DNA from: Mesorhizobium sp. M4B.F.Ca.ET.203.01.1.1
GTDB lineage: Bacteria > Pseudomonadota > Alphaproteobacteria > Rhizobiales > Rhizobiaceae
NCBI RefSeq assembly: GCF_004791025.1
Contig: NZ_SRUO01000026.1
Span: forward strand, 1-54,226
Direction: 5' to 3'
DNA: 54,226 nucleotides
Shown here one piece after another: positions 22,375 to 30,927 of the stretch (position 1 is the stretch's first letter; the number at the start of each line of letters is the position of its first letter). The notes below the pieces were generated by a model. The model was not told where the DNA came from. It saw only the letters and a program-made list of their open reading frames with translations, and ran no database searches. Made by a program: the position numbers and the translations under genes.

Positions 22375-22692
22375 ATGCCACGCGGAGACAAATCGAAATA
22401 CACCGACAAGCAGGAACGCAAGGCCGACCATATCGCCGAGGGGTACGAGCACCGCGGCGTGTCCGAGAAGGAGGCCGAGCGGCGCGCCTGGGCGACCGTC
22501 AACAAGGACGATGGCGGCGGCAAGAAGGAAGGCGGCTCGGGACGCGGCAAGCACACCGGCAACCCGGCCGCGCACAAGGGCGGCAGGATGGGCGGCAAGG
22601 CCTCCGGCGAGAGGCCGGCGGCCAGCCGGTCGGCCTCGGCCAAGAAGGCGGCGGCGACCCGCAAGCGCAACGACAGCCACACGCATCATTAG
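22375..22692 (+). CDS. KGG-type basic stress protein
   Basis: 105 residues, MPRGDKSKYTDKQERKADH start. Lys/Gly-rich; the KSKYTDKQERKADHIAEGYEHRGVSEKEAERRAWATVNK core is the conserved part of a rhizobial family often mislabelled plasmid stabilisation protein. The C-terminal half is Ala/Lys/Arg-rich (KKAAATRKRN) ending HTHH. Probably nucleoid- or RNA-binding; role in desiccation or stress is inferred from the family context. Confidence 0.8.
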   Translation: MPRGDKSKYTDKQERKADHIAEGYEHRGVSEKEAERRAWATVNKDDGGGKKEGGSGRGKHTGNPAAHKGGRMGGKASGERPAASRSASAKKAAATRKRNDSHTHH

Positions 22693-22708
22693 GGGCCGAC
22701 GCCGAAGC

Positions 22709-22779
22709 TAAGGCCGGCGGGACAGCGCCCCCCTCTGCCCTGCCGGGCATCTCCCCCACAAGGGCGGAGATTGGCCGTT
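22709..22779. repeat. Type A palindromic repeat, half copy 3
   Basis: One arm only: GCGGGACAGCGCCCCCCTCT, CCTGCCGGGCATCTCCCCC, then AGGGCGGAGATTGGC. At the tail-to-tail junction of the genes at 22375 and 22785. Confidence 0.8.
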
Positions 22780-22784
22780 CCGCC

Positions 22785-23243
22785 CTAAAGCGGCATCTCG
22801 GAGGTCTGCTTGATCGTCTGGCTGGGCACCTCGGTCTTGACGTTCTGCACGCCCTTGATGCGGCTGAGATGCTCCGACTGGAAGCGGCGGTATTCGTCGA
22901 TGCCGGCGGCCACAACACGCACCATGGCGTCGCAGTCGCCGAGCATCAGGTAGCACTCCATCACCTCGGGCAGCTTGGCGGCTTCGGCGGCGAAATGCTC
23001 GATCGTGTCCTCGTCCTGCTGCTTCAGCCAGATGCGGGTGAAGAAGGTGTGGCCGCGGCCGACCTTGGCCGGATTGAGCACGGCGACATAGCGGTCGATG
23101 ACGCCGGCCTCCTCCAGCAGCTTGACCCGTCTCAGGCACGGCGAGGGCGACAGGCCGACTTCCCGCGCCAGATCGTTGTTGGCCATGCGCCCGTCGCGCT
23201 GCAGGGCGCGCAGGATGCGTTTGTCGATCTCATCCAGCTTCAT
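22785..23243 (-). CDS. Lrp/AsnC-family regulator of azlCD
   Basis: 152 residues. HTH (LDEIDKRILRALQRDGRMANNDLAREVGLSPSPCLRRVK in pieces) then RAM domain (GHTFFTRIWLKQQDE ... CYLMLGDCDAMVRVV). Divergent from azlC across a 187-bp gap, as in many bacteria where an Lrp protein (AzlB type) controls branched-chain amino acid export. Stop lies in the type A repeat region. Confidence 0.9.
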   Translation of the reverse strand: MKLDEIDKRILRALQRDGRMANNDLAREVGLSPSPCLRRVKLLEEAGVIDRYVAVLNPAKVGRGHTFFTRIWLKQQDEDTIEHFAAEAAKLPEVMECYLMLGDCDAMVRVVAAGIDEYRRFQSEHLSRIKGVQNVKTEVPSQTIKQTSEMPL

Positions 23244-23430
23244 GGCTCAGAATTCCATCTTTCTGCCTGATTGCGATATCCAATGCCAATTCCTGGCAGA
23301 AAAGGCGAATCTTCGCAACCAAATTGCTCGACGTTTGGCCTATGCTTACCGGCATATAGTCATCGACATCGGATGGTTCGGACGCAGGCGGACGCGAGGC
23401 GCGCCCGGCTTCGTTCGCGCAAGGAGTCCC

Positions 23431-24177
23431 ATGAGCATCTCGCAAGCAAGCCTGACCCTGGACGAGGCGCCTTACCGCCAGCGGTCCGAATTCCGGCGCG
23501 GCGTGGCCGCCTCGACGCCGGTGCTGCTCGGCATCGTTCCCTATGCGCTGGTGCTCGGCGCGCAGGCCGCGCAGAAGGGCCTGAGCGTCGCCGAGGTTCC
23601 GCTGATGACCGGCATGAACTTCGCCGGCGGCTCTGAGTTCGCGGCGATCCAGCTCTGGACCTCGCCGCCGCATATCCTTCTGATCGCTGCCATCACCTTG
23701 CTGGTCAACAGCCGCCATTTCCTGATGGGGGCGGCACTCGCGCCGTTCCTGCGCGAGCTGCCCCTGCGCAAGGTGTTTCCGGCGCTGTTCCTGATGTGCG
23801 ACGAGAGCTGGGCGCTGGGCCTGGCGGATGCAAGGCAGCGGGCGGCCGCGGGCCTGAACCCGGCCTTCAGCCTGCCCTACTATGCCGGCACCGCCCTGCC
23901 CTTCTACCTCGCCTGGGTGGCCTTCACCACCGCCGGCGCAGCACTCGGCCCGGTGCTCGGCAATGTCGAGGATTACGGTTTCGCCATGGCCTTCCCGGCG
24001 GTGTTCCTGGTGCTGATGCGCGGCATGTGGAAGGGCTTTGCCGCAGCGCGGCCGTGGCTGGTCAGCCTGGTGGTGGCGGCGCTCACCTATCTCATCGTTC
24101 CCGGCGCCTGGTATGTGGCGGCCGGCGCGCTTTCCGGCCTGGTCGCGGCCTATATGTTTTCGGGAGACCAGGCATGA
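23431..24177 (+). CDS. azlC: Branched-chain amino acid exporter large subunit AzlC
   Basis: 248 residues; ATG 23431 follows AAGGAGTCCC. Family hallmarks: FRRGVAASTPVLLGIVPYALVLG, MTGMNFAGGSEFAAIQLW, LLVNSRHFLMGAAL and CDESWALG. About seven to eight TM segments. AzlC and AzlD form an inner-membrane exporter for Leu/Ile/Val-type amino acids and analogues. Stop overlaps the azlD start by 4 bp (ATGA). Confidence 0.92.
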   Translation: MSISQASLTLDEAPYRQRSEFRRGVAASTPVLLGIVPYALVLGAQAAQKGLSVAEVPLMTGMNFAGGSEFAAIQLWTSPPHILLIAAITLLVNSRHFLMGAALAPFLRELPLRKVFPALFLMCDESWALGLADARQRAAAGLNPAFSLPYYAGTALPFYLAWVAFTTAGAALGPVLGNVEDYGFAMAFPAVFLVLMRGMWKGFAAARPWLVSLVVAALTYLIVPGAWYVAAGALSGLVAAYMFSGDQA

Positions 24178-24473
24178 TCGATCCGGCCAACCTCATCGCC
24201 ATCGTGCTGATGGCCAGCGTCACCTATCTGACCAGGATCGGCGGCTATGTCGTGCTGCGCAACCGCACGCTCGGCCGCCGCGCCACGGCGGTGATGGAAG
24301 CCGCGCCCGGCTGCGTGCTGATCTCGGTCATTGCGCCGGATTTCGTCTCGAAGAACCCCGCCGACCTGGCAGCGCTCGCCATCACGCTGCTCGCGGCGAC
24401 CCGGCTGTCGATGCTGCCGACCGTGGTGATCGGCGTGGCGTCGTCCGGGGTGTTGCGGTGGTTGATGGGGTAG
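24174..24473 (+). CDS. azlD: Branched-chain amino acid exporter small subunit AzlD
   Basis: 99 residues with four TM segments, MASVTYLTRIGGYVVLRN near the N-terminus and APGCVLISVIAPDFV centrally, as expected for AzlD. Translationally coupled to azlC. Together with the Lrp gene it completes a regulated export unit. Confidence 0.92.
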   Translation: MIDPANLIAIVLMASVTYLTRIGGYVVLRNRTLGRRATAVMEAAPGCVLISVIAPDFVSKNPADLAALAITLLAATRLSMLPTVVIGVASSGVLRWLMG

Positions 24474-24480
24474 TCACCTA

Positions 24481-24545
24481 GGCTGGCGGGACAGCACCCT
24501 CTGCCCTGCCGGGCATCTCCCCACGAGGGGGAGATTGGCAGTTTC
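24481..24545. repeat. Type A palindromic repeat, half copy 4
   Basis: GCGGGACAGCACCCTCTGCC, CTGCCGGGCATCTCCCC then GAGGGGGAGATTGGC. At the tail-to-tail junction with the gene at 24557. Confidence 0.8.
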
Positions 24546-24556
24546 AGCGCCGTGAC

Positions 24557-24946
24557 TCAGGCGTCGCCGCCGCCTTCATGGCTGCCGCCATCGCCGCCGC
24601 CGTCGCCGCCGCCACCGTCACCGCCGTCACCGCCGCTGCCGCCGTCACCGCCACCATCATGGCCATCGCCTTCATGATCGCCGCTCTCGTGATCACCATC
24701 GTGGTCGCCGTCGCCCTGGTCGCCCTCATGCGAGCCGGCGCCGGCGCCCTCGCCCTTATGATCGCCTTTGTGATCGCCCTTGTCGCCTTCATGGCTGGCG
24801 GTGGTGCCTTCGTCGACTTCGTCGGGCAGCGTCGCCGTCGCCGGGCCGCCATGGTCCGAGAACTCGCCCGCGAGGGATTGCTGCGCCGCGAGAATGCCGA
24901 ACAGGCCGACCGAGGCGGCCAGCAGCAAAGGAAAAGGCTTCATCAT
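24557..24946 (-). CDS. Exported His/Asp/Gly-rich protein
   Basis: 129 residues from ATG 24946 (GGGAGACG). A signal peptide (FPLLLAASVGLFGILAAQQSLAGE), a short spacer, then HEGDKGDHKGDHKGEG-type and HDGDHESGDHEGD units followed by Gly/Asp blocks (GGDGGSGGDGGDG). The acidic and His content fits metal-binding or low-complexity surface proteins; no fold is evident. The antisense frame over it looks open only because of the biased composition. Confidence 0.65.
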   Translation of the reverse strand: MMKPFPLLLAASVGLFGILAAQQSLAGEFSDHGGPATATLPDEVDEGTTASHEGDKGDHKGDHKGEGAGAGSHEGDQGDGDHDGDHESGDHEGDGHDGGGDGGSGGDGGDGGGGDGGGDGGSHEGGGDA

Positions 24947-25106
24947 CGTCTCCCACCCGGCACGCGGCCGCCATTGTCGATGGCGGATCATTTATTCGGC
25001 CGGATTACGGCGCCCTTAAATGCGTAGCTTCAATTTTAGCAGTCGCTTATTTTCGTGACCCGATGAGGAAGCCGGCACCAGGCCTGCCGTCCTTACGCGC
25101 AACCGT

Positions 25107-25649
25107 TCAGCGGCCGTAGAGACCGATCTCGTCCGGCTGGATCGGGCCGGCGGCTTTCCCCTCGCCCTTGGCGTGATCGCCCGCCTGCTTGCTCAGCGCC
25201 GCGTCCAGCCTGTCGCCATCGCTGCCTTGCGGATCGATGATCGCATTGACGAGCGTGTCGAGCGAAACGCCGAGCTGGTCCAACCCCAGCTTCTTTTCGA
25301 TCGCGATAATCTCGGCAGCGGATTTCTGTTTCAACGCCTCGACCGCGTTCTTGACGGCCGTGCCGTAGGAAAACAGGGACTGGTAGTCGCCCTGGTCGAT
25401 GCCGAATTCCTTGCCGACGCGCTCCATCAGCCGGACCTTCATTGCCGTGATGTTGAGGCTGTTCACGCTGAACATGGATCCGGAGATCCTGGCCTGCGCC
25501 TGCATCAGAGGCGAGCCCGAGCCGGAACCGTCGGGACTGGAAACGCCATTGATGCCGGCGACGAGACTGTCTTCAGCCACCGCCGATTGCGGGCGTTGCT
25601 GCTGCAGGACCAACAGGGCGGCGTTGTTCAGCGCGGACAGTGAGGACAT
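25107..25649 (-). CDS. Conserved hypothetical protein, 180 residues
   Basis: ATG 25649 (MSSLSALNNAALLVLQQQ). The N-terminal SALNNAALLVLQQQRP is reminiscent of flagellin-like or secreted-protein starts in rhizobia. Middle: MKVRLMERVGKEFGIDQGDYQSLF; later AIEKKLGLDQLGVSLDTLVNAIIDP. No catalytic motif or TM segment. Possibly flagella- or surface-linked, not assigned. Alone between a His-rich gene and the GGDEF-EAL gene. Confidence 0.6.
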   Translation of the reverse strand: MSSLSALNNAALLVLQQQRPQSAVAEDSLVAGINGVSSPDGSGSGSPLMQAQARISGSMFSVNSLNITAMKVRLMERVGKEFGIDQGDYQSLFSYGTAVKNAVEALKQKSAAEIIAIEKKLGLDQLGVSLDTLVNAIIDPQGSDGDRLDAALSKQAGDHAKGEGKAAGPIQPDEIGLYGR

Positions 25650-25773
25650 TGCCGGTCTCTCGGGCACGCCCGTTCGTCATGCAACGGGGCACCGCACATC
25701 GAGCCAAGACATCATGCCTTGAGCGGAACAATCGGTCCGGCAGGGCATTAGCCTGACCCCGATTAAGAATTTC

Positions 25774-27876
25774 TTAGGCCGACCGGGTCAACCGAGCCGG
25801 AAGGGCCGCCTCGCCAACCGCCCTAGCGACGATCGCCTCCAGCGCCTCCGGCCGGTGCAGCAGAAAGCCCTGGCCGTAGGCGACGCCCATGTCGCGAAGG
25901 ATGTCCATCGCCACCCGCTGTTCGACCTTCTCGGCCACGACGCTGCAGCCGAGGCTCCTGGCGATGCCGGAAATCGCCGAGACGATCTCGCGGTCGAAGC
26001 GGCTCTCGGCGATGTGCTCGACGAAGGAGCCGTCGATCTTGATGGCGTCGATCGGAAAGCGCCTGAGATATTCGAACGAGCTCATGCCGGCGCCGAAATC
26101 GTCGAGGCTGACCCGGCAATGCCGCTCGCGCGCCTTGCGCACGAAGGCCTCGGCGGCGTCGAAATTGGTGACGGCGGCGGTCTCGGTGATCTCGAAGCCG
26201 ATGCCGGCCGGCGGCGCGCCGGTCTCGGCGATGACGGCATCGACGAACTCCCAGAGCTGCGGGTCGCTCAGCGTCTGCGCCGAAAGGTTGAAGCCGAGCG
26301 AAATGGCGCCCGAGCGCATCGCCGGACCGTGCATTTCCAGCGCCGCCCTGACGATCCAGCGGTCGAGCCTGGAAGCGATGCCGAAGCGCTCCGCCACCGA
26401 AATGAACTCGCCGGGCGGGATCATCTTGCCGTTGCGGGCGGAAAGCCTGGCCAGCACCTCGACCTGGCGGCTGTAGCGCCAGGGCTGGCCGAGCCGATGG
26501 ATCTGCTGGCCGAACAGTTTCAGCCTGCCGTCCTCCATGGCATCGACGAGGTCGGCGGCAAGCCGCGCCGCGTTGAGGCCGCCGGAGCCGGAAGCCGTCT
26601 CGGCCGAGAACACCGCGAAGCGGTTGCGGCCGGCGGCCTTGGCCGCGTAGCAGGCGTCGTCGGCGCAGGCCAGTGCATCGGCTACCGTGGTGTCGCGATG
26701 GGCGACGAAGGCGATGCCGATGCTGGCCGCGAGCCTTCGCGTCGTGGCGCCGAGCTCGGCGTCGCGCACGGCGGCAAGCACCGCGCCGGCCAGCCGCTCG
26801 GCCTCGGCCTGGCCGCAGTTCGGCACCAGCAGCGCGAACTCGTCGCCGCCAAGGCGTGCAGCGTGCGCCGATGACGGCAGGCTGGCGAGGATGCCGGCGG
26901 CGATGCTCTTCAGCGCGAGGTCGCCGGCGGCATGGCCGGCGAAGTCGTTCAGCGCCTTGAAGTAGTCGAGGTCGACATAGAAGACGGCGAGCGGCAGCCG
27001 GCGCTGCGTGGCGATGTGGTCAGCCAGCAGCCGGTCGAAGGCGGCGCGGTTGAGCAGGCCGGTCAGGGCGTCGTGGTTGGCGGCGTAGGTGAGTTCCTGC
27101 GAGCGCTTCTTGTCCTCGGTGATGTCGCGCACGGTGCCGAGGATCTGGCCGGCGCCGCCGGCGCAGGCGATGAAGCGGACCAGCGATTCAAGGTGGCGGA
27201 TCTCGCCGTCGCGCCTGATGATGCGGTATTGCGAGGCGGTTACCGCTTCCGATCCGGGCGGCGGCAGGTGCGCCCGCTCGGTGGCCTCCTTGTCATCGGG
27301 ATGCAGATAGGTGTGCCAGAGGCCGGCCGAGACCTCGTCGGTATCGCTGACCAGGCCGAAGATCTCCCGGCTGCGGGCATCCCAGAAGCTCTTGTTGGTG
27401 GCGATGTCATAGTGCCAGATGCCGGTGCCGCTGGCGGCGAGCGCCAGGCGGAAGCGCACATTGACCTCATCGAGTGCCGCCTCGGCCTGTTTTCGCCGGG
27501 TGATATCGGTCTGCACGCCCATCAGCCGCAGCGCCCGGCCCTCGGCGTCGCGCTCGACGATGCCGCCGCGGTCGAGCACCCAGACCCAGTGGCCATCCTT
27601 GTGCCTGAGGCGCAGCTCCGTCTCGATGGACTCCGTCAGGCCGGCGATGTGGCGCTCGCCGCTGGCCAGTGCCCGCTCGCGGTCGTCGGGATGGGTGAGC
27701 GTCAGCCAGAGATCCGCCGTGGCGGCAAGCTCGCCCTCGGCGTAGCCGAGCATCTTCAACCAGGTCGGCGAGTAGTAGCAATCGCCGCTGGCGACGTTCC
27801 AGTCCCAGACGCCGAGATGAGCACGTTCCAGCGCCAGCGCCCAGAACTCCCCCTTGCGTGTCTTGTCGTCCGCCAT
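25774..27876 (-). CDS. PAS-PAS-GGDEF-EAL cyclic-di-GMP protein
   Basis: 700 residues. PAS/PAC 1 (~10-130), PAS/PAC 2 (~135-255), GGDEF (~260-430) and EAL (~440-690). GGDEF is intact (RLGGDEFALL at 343-347), so diguanylate cyclase activity is possible; the RxxD inhibitory site upstream is absent (SSAH). EAL has EVLARL, NLSAQTLSD, the DDFGAG loop and KIDGSF, so phosphodiesterase activity is also possible. No TM segment or signal peptide, so a cytosolic sensor. Which activity dominates cannot be read. Confidence 0.93.
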   Translation of the reverse strand: MADDKTRKGEFWALALERAHLGVWDWNVASGDCYYSPTWLKMLGYAEGELAATADLWLTLTHPDDRERALASGERHIAGLTESIETELRLRHKDGHWVWVLDRGGIVERDAEGRALRLMGVQTDITRRKQAEAALDEVNVRFRLALAASGTGIWHYDIATNKSFWDARSREIFGLVSDTDEVSAGLWHTYLHPDDKEATERAHLPPPGSEAVTASQYRIIRRDGEIRHLESLVRFIACAGGAGQILGTVRDITEDKKRSQELTYAANHDALTGLLNRAAFDRLLADHIATQRRLPLAVFYVDLDYFKALNDFAGHAAGDLALKSIAAGILASLPSSAHAARLGGDEFALLVPNCGQAEAERLAGAVLAAVRDAELGATTRRLAASIGIAFVAHRDTTVADALACADDACYAAKAAGRNRFAVFSAETASGSGGLNAARLAADLVDAMEDGRLKLFGQQIHRLGQPWRYSRQVEVLARLSARNGKMIPPGEFISVAERFGIASRLDRWIVRAALEMHGPAMRSGAISLGFNLSAQTLSDPQLWEFVDAVIAETGAPPAGIGFEITETAAVTNFDAAEAFVRKARERHCRVSLDDFGAGMSSFEYLRRFPIDAIKIDGSFVEHIAESRFDREIVSAISGIARSLGCSVVAEKVEQRVAMDILRDMGVAYGQGFLLHRPEALEAIVARAVGEAALPARLTRSA

Positions 27877-27946
27877 GCCCGGTTTTTATCCGCCCTGTTG
27901 GAGGGCAGTGTGCACAAAACCAGAGAAGAAACCGTTACCGCCTGGA

Positions 27947-28288
27947 TCAGGCCGGGCGCCGCCAGCGATAGGCCTCATCGACGACGCGCAGCGTGCCGAG
28001 GTTGTCCGCGAGCGCCGACAGCAGCGCGCTGTTGTCAAAACCGTAGGCGCTTGGCTGCAGCACGGCGCGATCGATGCCATAGGCCTCCATGACCCGGCGG
28101 TAGTCGGCGACCGTGACCATCGCCGGCGTGTAGCCGCGCGCCGGGTCGAGCGGACAGGCCGAGGCGAAGACATGGGCATGGGCGTCGCAACTGCCTTCCG
28201 GCAGGCGCAGGGCGGTACGCCGCGCCGGCGCAAGCGGCGGCAGGCACTGCCGGGGCTCCGTCCCCGCCGGGAGATGCGCGGCGCTCAT
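27947..28288 (-). pseudogene. Truncated amidohydrolase (TIM-barrel) N-terminal fragment
   Basis: 113 residues. The start and first strand are normal for amidohydrolase-2/PDC-hydrolase-like enzymes (LRLPEGSCDAHAHVFA with the metal-binding DAHAH, then YTPAMVTVADYRRVMEAYGIDRAVLQPSAYGFDN), but it stops after LGTLRVVDEAYRWRRP where such enzymes continue for about 160 more residues. The frame follows the dehydratase with a 4-bp overlap, so it was once the second gene of its operon. Confidence 0.75.
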
Positions 28289-30003
28289 TCGGGCCCCTCC
28301 CCGGCGGCGCCGGACGCGGTCAGGAAATCGAAGTCGCAGCCCTGGTCGGCCTGCAGCACGTGGTCGTGGTAGAGCCGGGCATAGCCTCGCGCCGGCCGCT
28401 CCACCGCCGGGCGGGCAATCGCCGCCCGGCGCGCCAGTTCGGCGTCGTCGACCAGCATGTCGATGCGCCGCGCCGGCACGTCAAGGCGGATCATGTCGCC
28501 ATTCTGCAGCAAAGCGAGCGGACCGCCGGCGGCCGCCTCCGGCGAGACATGCAGCACCACCGTGCCGAAGGCGGTGCCGCTCATCCTGGCATCCGAGAGG
28601 CGCACCATGTCCTTCACCCCGAGCGCGGCCAGCTTCTTCGGGATCGGGATGTAGCCGGCCTCGGGCATGCCGGGCGCGCCGCGCGGTCCGGCATTGCGCA
28701 GCACAAGCACGTCGTCCGCGGTGACGTCGAGCGCCGGATCGTCGATGCGCTCGGCAAGGTCGGCGACGGATTCGAAGACGACGGCGCGCCCGCTGTGCTG
28801 CATCAGCGCCGGCGAGGCGGCGGAATGCTTGATGACCGCGCCGCGCGGACAGAGATTTCCCGACAGCACGGCCATGGCGCCCTGCCCGGTCACCGGCCGG
28901 CCGAGCGGCCGGATGACGTCCTGCGCATGCATGTCCTCGGGCTTCATGACGCGGTCGCCAAGCGTGCCGCCCTCGACCATGGGCGTCGTCAGGTCGAGGA
29001 CGTCGACGAGCTCGGCCAACAGCCTGGGCACGCCGCCGGCCTGGTGGAAATGTTCCATGTAGTGTTCGCCAGACGGCTTCAGGTCGACCAGCACCGGCAC
29101 CTCGCGGCCGATCCGGTCGAACTCGGCGAGATCGACCGGATGCCCGGCCCGGCCGGCGATCGCGGCGAGATGGATGATGCCGTTGGTCGAGCCGCCGATC
29201 GCCTGCGTGACGACCATGGCGTTGCGTATCGATGCCGGCGTGACGATGGCGCCGGGCAGCGGTGCGCCGGCGACGGCAAGCGTGGCGGCGGCGCGTCCGC
29301 TCGCTTCCGCCGAGCGGACGCGCTCGGCATGGGGCGCCGGAATGGAGGCGGCGAAAGACAGCGAGAAGCCCATCACCTCGGCGACGATCGCCATGGTGCT
29401 GGCGGTGCCCATGACCATGCAGGTGCCGACCGAGGGCGCCAGCCTGCCATTGACGAGGTCGATCTCGGCGGCGTCGATATCGCCGGCGCGGTGGCTCGAC
29501 CACAGGCGCCGGCAGTCGGTGCAGGCGCCCAGCGTCTCGCCCTTGTGGTGGCCGGCGACCATCGAGCCGACCGGCACCACGACCGCCGGCAGGTCGGCGC
29601 TGATGGCGCCCATGATCTGCGCCGGCAATGTCTTGTCGCAGCCGCCGATGACGACAACCGCGTCCATCGGCTGCGCTCGGATCATCTCCTCGGTGTCCAT
29701 CGCCATCAGGTTGCGCAACACCATGGAGGTCGGATGGGCGAAGGATTCGTGGATGGAGATGGTCGGGAACACCATCGGCAGCGCGCCCGAAAGCATGACG
29801 CCGCGCTTGACCGCCTCGATCAGCTGCGGCGCGTTGCCGTGGCAGGGATTGTAGTCGCTGGCGGTGTCGACGATGCCGACGATCGGCCGCTCCAGCGCAT
29901 CGTCCGAATAGCCGGCCGCCTTGATGAAGGCCTTGCGCAGGAACAGCGAGAAGGCCGCGTCGCCGTAGCTGGTCACTCTCTTCCTGAGGCCGCGATACGG
30001 CAA
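28285..30003 (-). CDS. IlvD/Edd-family sugar-acid dehydratase
   Basis: 572 residues. An iron-sulfur enzyme removing water from dihydroxy or sugar acids. Ligand cysteines Cys54 (YNPCHGN), Cys122 (GGCDKTLPAQ) and Cys195 (GTCMVMGT) are present, plus GACTDCRRLW. The TTG at 30003 is chosen because family members begin with a xxLRKxxTSYGD segment; a GTG nearby is possible. Sequence groups with the aldonic-acid clade (arabinonate/xylonate-like) rather than with IlvD proper, which is by pattern only. The divergent GntR gene at 30253 is its likely regulator. Confidence 0.9.
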   Translation of the reverse strand: MPYRGLRKRVTSYGDAAFSLFLRKAFIKAAGYSDDALERPIVGIVDTASDYNPCHGNAPQLIEAVKRGVMLSGALPMVFPTISIHESFAHPTSMVLRNLMAMDTEEMIRAQPMDAVVVIGGCDKTLPAQIMGAISADLPAVVVPVGSMVAGHHKGETLGACTDCRRLWSSHRAGDIDAAEIDLVNGRLAPSVGTCMVMGTASTMAIVAEVMGFSLSFAASIPAPHAERVRSAEASGRAAATLAVAGAPLPGAIVTPASIRNAMVVTQAIGGSTNGIIHLAAIAGRAGHPVDLAEFDRIGREVPVLVDLKPSGEHYMEHFHQAGGVPRLLAELVDVLDLTTPMVEGGTLGDRVMKPEDMHAQDVIRPLGRPVTGQGAMAVLSGNLCPRGAVIKHSAASPALMQHSGRAVVFESVADLAERIDDPALDVTADDVLVLRNAGPRGAPGMPEAGYIPIPKKLAALGVKDMVRLSDARMSGTAFGTVVLHVSPEAAAGGPLALLQNGDMIRLDVPARRIDMLVDDAELARRAAIARPAVERPARGYARLYHDHVLQADQGCDFDFLTASGAAGEGPE

Positions 30004-30087
30004 TCGGCACCTTTGGGCTGAATCTCACGCTGACTGCGGACGCCCGGGTGGGTCGCCGCTGACCGGAACCATAGGCGAACCGCTCAT

Positions 30088-30179
30088 ATTGTCAATAATC
30101 ACGATCTATATTCCGGCGACAATACCCAAGATTCGGCGATTTCGACTTACAATGCGTGTAGTATTATCAATTATCGTGA
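30088..30179. promoter_or_regulatory. Two similar AT-rich sites between dehydratase and GntR gene
   Basis: ATTGTCAATAATCACGA at 30088-30104 and ATTATCAATTATCGTGA at 30163-30179 agree at 13 of 17 positions and are 75 bp apart, in the same orientation. They sit in the shared 249-bp gap, in AT-rich DNA within a GC-rich genome. They are candidate operators for the GntR protein; no binding data are available. Confidence 0.5.
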
Positions 30180-30252
30180 CCATTCGCTCCAGTTGCGGAA
30201 AGGCTCTGTCTGCGGCTAGAGTGACCGCAGAGGACGCGGCAAGGACAAGGAA

Positions 30253-30918
30253 ATGCTCCACGTGGCAGACTATGGCGGCAAGGAAGCCGACGTCGTGCGG
30301 GCGCTGGAGGAGGACATCATCTTCGGCCGCCTGGCGCCCGGCACGCGTTTGGTCGAGGACGTGCTGCTTGGCCGCTTCCCGGTGTCGCGCCACACCATCC
30401 GCCAGGCGCTCTATCAGCTGGAGAAGCTCGGCGTCGTCACCCGCGAGCGCAACAAGGGCGCGATGGTGAGGCGGCTATCACAGGAAGAGGTGCGCCAGAT
30501 CTACGAAGTGCGAGAGCTCTTGCAGCGGCAGGCGGCGCTGATGATCCCGCTGCCGGCAAGCGATGCGCTGATCGACGAGCTGATGGAGATCCACCGGATC
30601 TACAGCGCCCATGTCGACGCCCACTATTTGCGCGGCATCCACGAGGCCAACGACCGTTTCCACCTCACCATGTTCTCGGCCTGCGGCAACGACTATCTGG
30701 TGTCGTCGATCGACCATTACATGCGGCTCAGCCTGCCGGTGCGGGCGAACTCGCTCGCCGACCCGGACAAGCTCGAAGTCTCGCGCCAGCACCACTGGTT
30801 CATGATCGAGGCGATGAAGCGCCGGGACAATTGGGTGCTGGCGCAGCTCTGCGTCGACCATCTGCAGCCGAGCAAGATGTTTTATCTCGAGGAGATCGAG
30901 AAGGCGGATGGGGCGTAG
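30253..30918 (+). CDS. GntR-family regulator, FCD type
   Basis: 221 residues, ATG 30253. Winged HTH (residues ~10-75, with PVSRHTIRQALYQLEKLGVVTRE) and an all-helical FCD ligand domain (RGIHEANDRFHLTMFSACGN ... QHHWFMIEAMKR). The FCD His/Asn/Asp residues that bind metal appear in EANDRFH and QHHWFM. Controls probably the dehydratase operon in the opposite direction; typical effectors are sugar or carboxylic acids. Confidence 0.88.
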   Translation: MLHVADYGGKEADVVRALEEDIIFGRLAPGTRLVEDVLLGRFPVSRHTIRQALYQLEKLGVVTRERNKGAMVRRLSQEEVRQIYEVRELLQRQAALMIPLPASDALIDELMEIHRIYSAHVDAHYLRGIHEANDRFHLTMFSACGNDYLVSSIDHYMRLSLPVRANSLADPDKLEVSRQHHWFMIEAMKRRDNWVLAQLCVDHLQPSKMFYLEEIEKADGA

Positions 30919-30927
30919 GAGCCCCTA

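Noticed and set aside
24578..25027. 149-codon hydrophobic frame over the His-rich gene
   Set aside because: Ala/Ile/Val-rich pattern arises from reading GAT/GGC repeats in reverse; signal peptide and ribosome site favour the minus-strand gene.
28360..30021. Long open frame (553 codons) opposite the dehydratase
   Set aside because: It is the antisense shadow of a well-recognised IlvD/Edd gene with all three cysteine motifs; GC-rich third positions keep antisense frames open.
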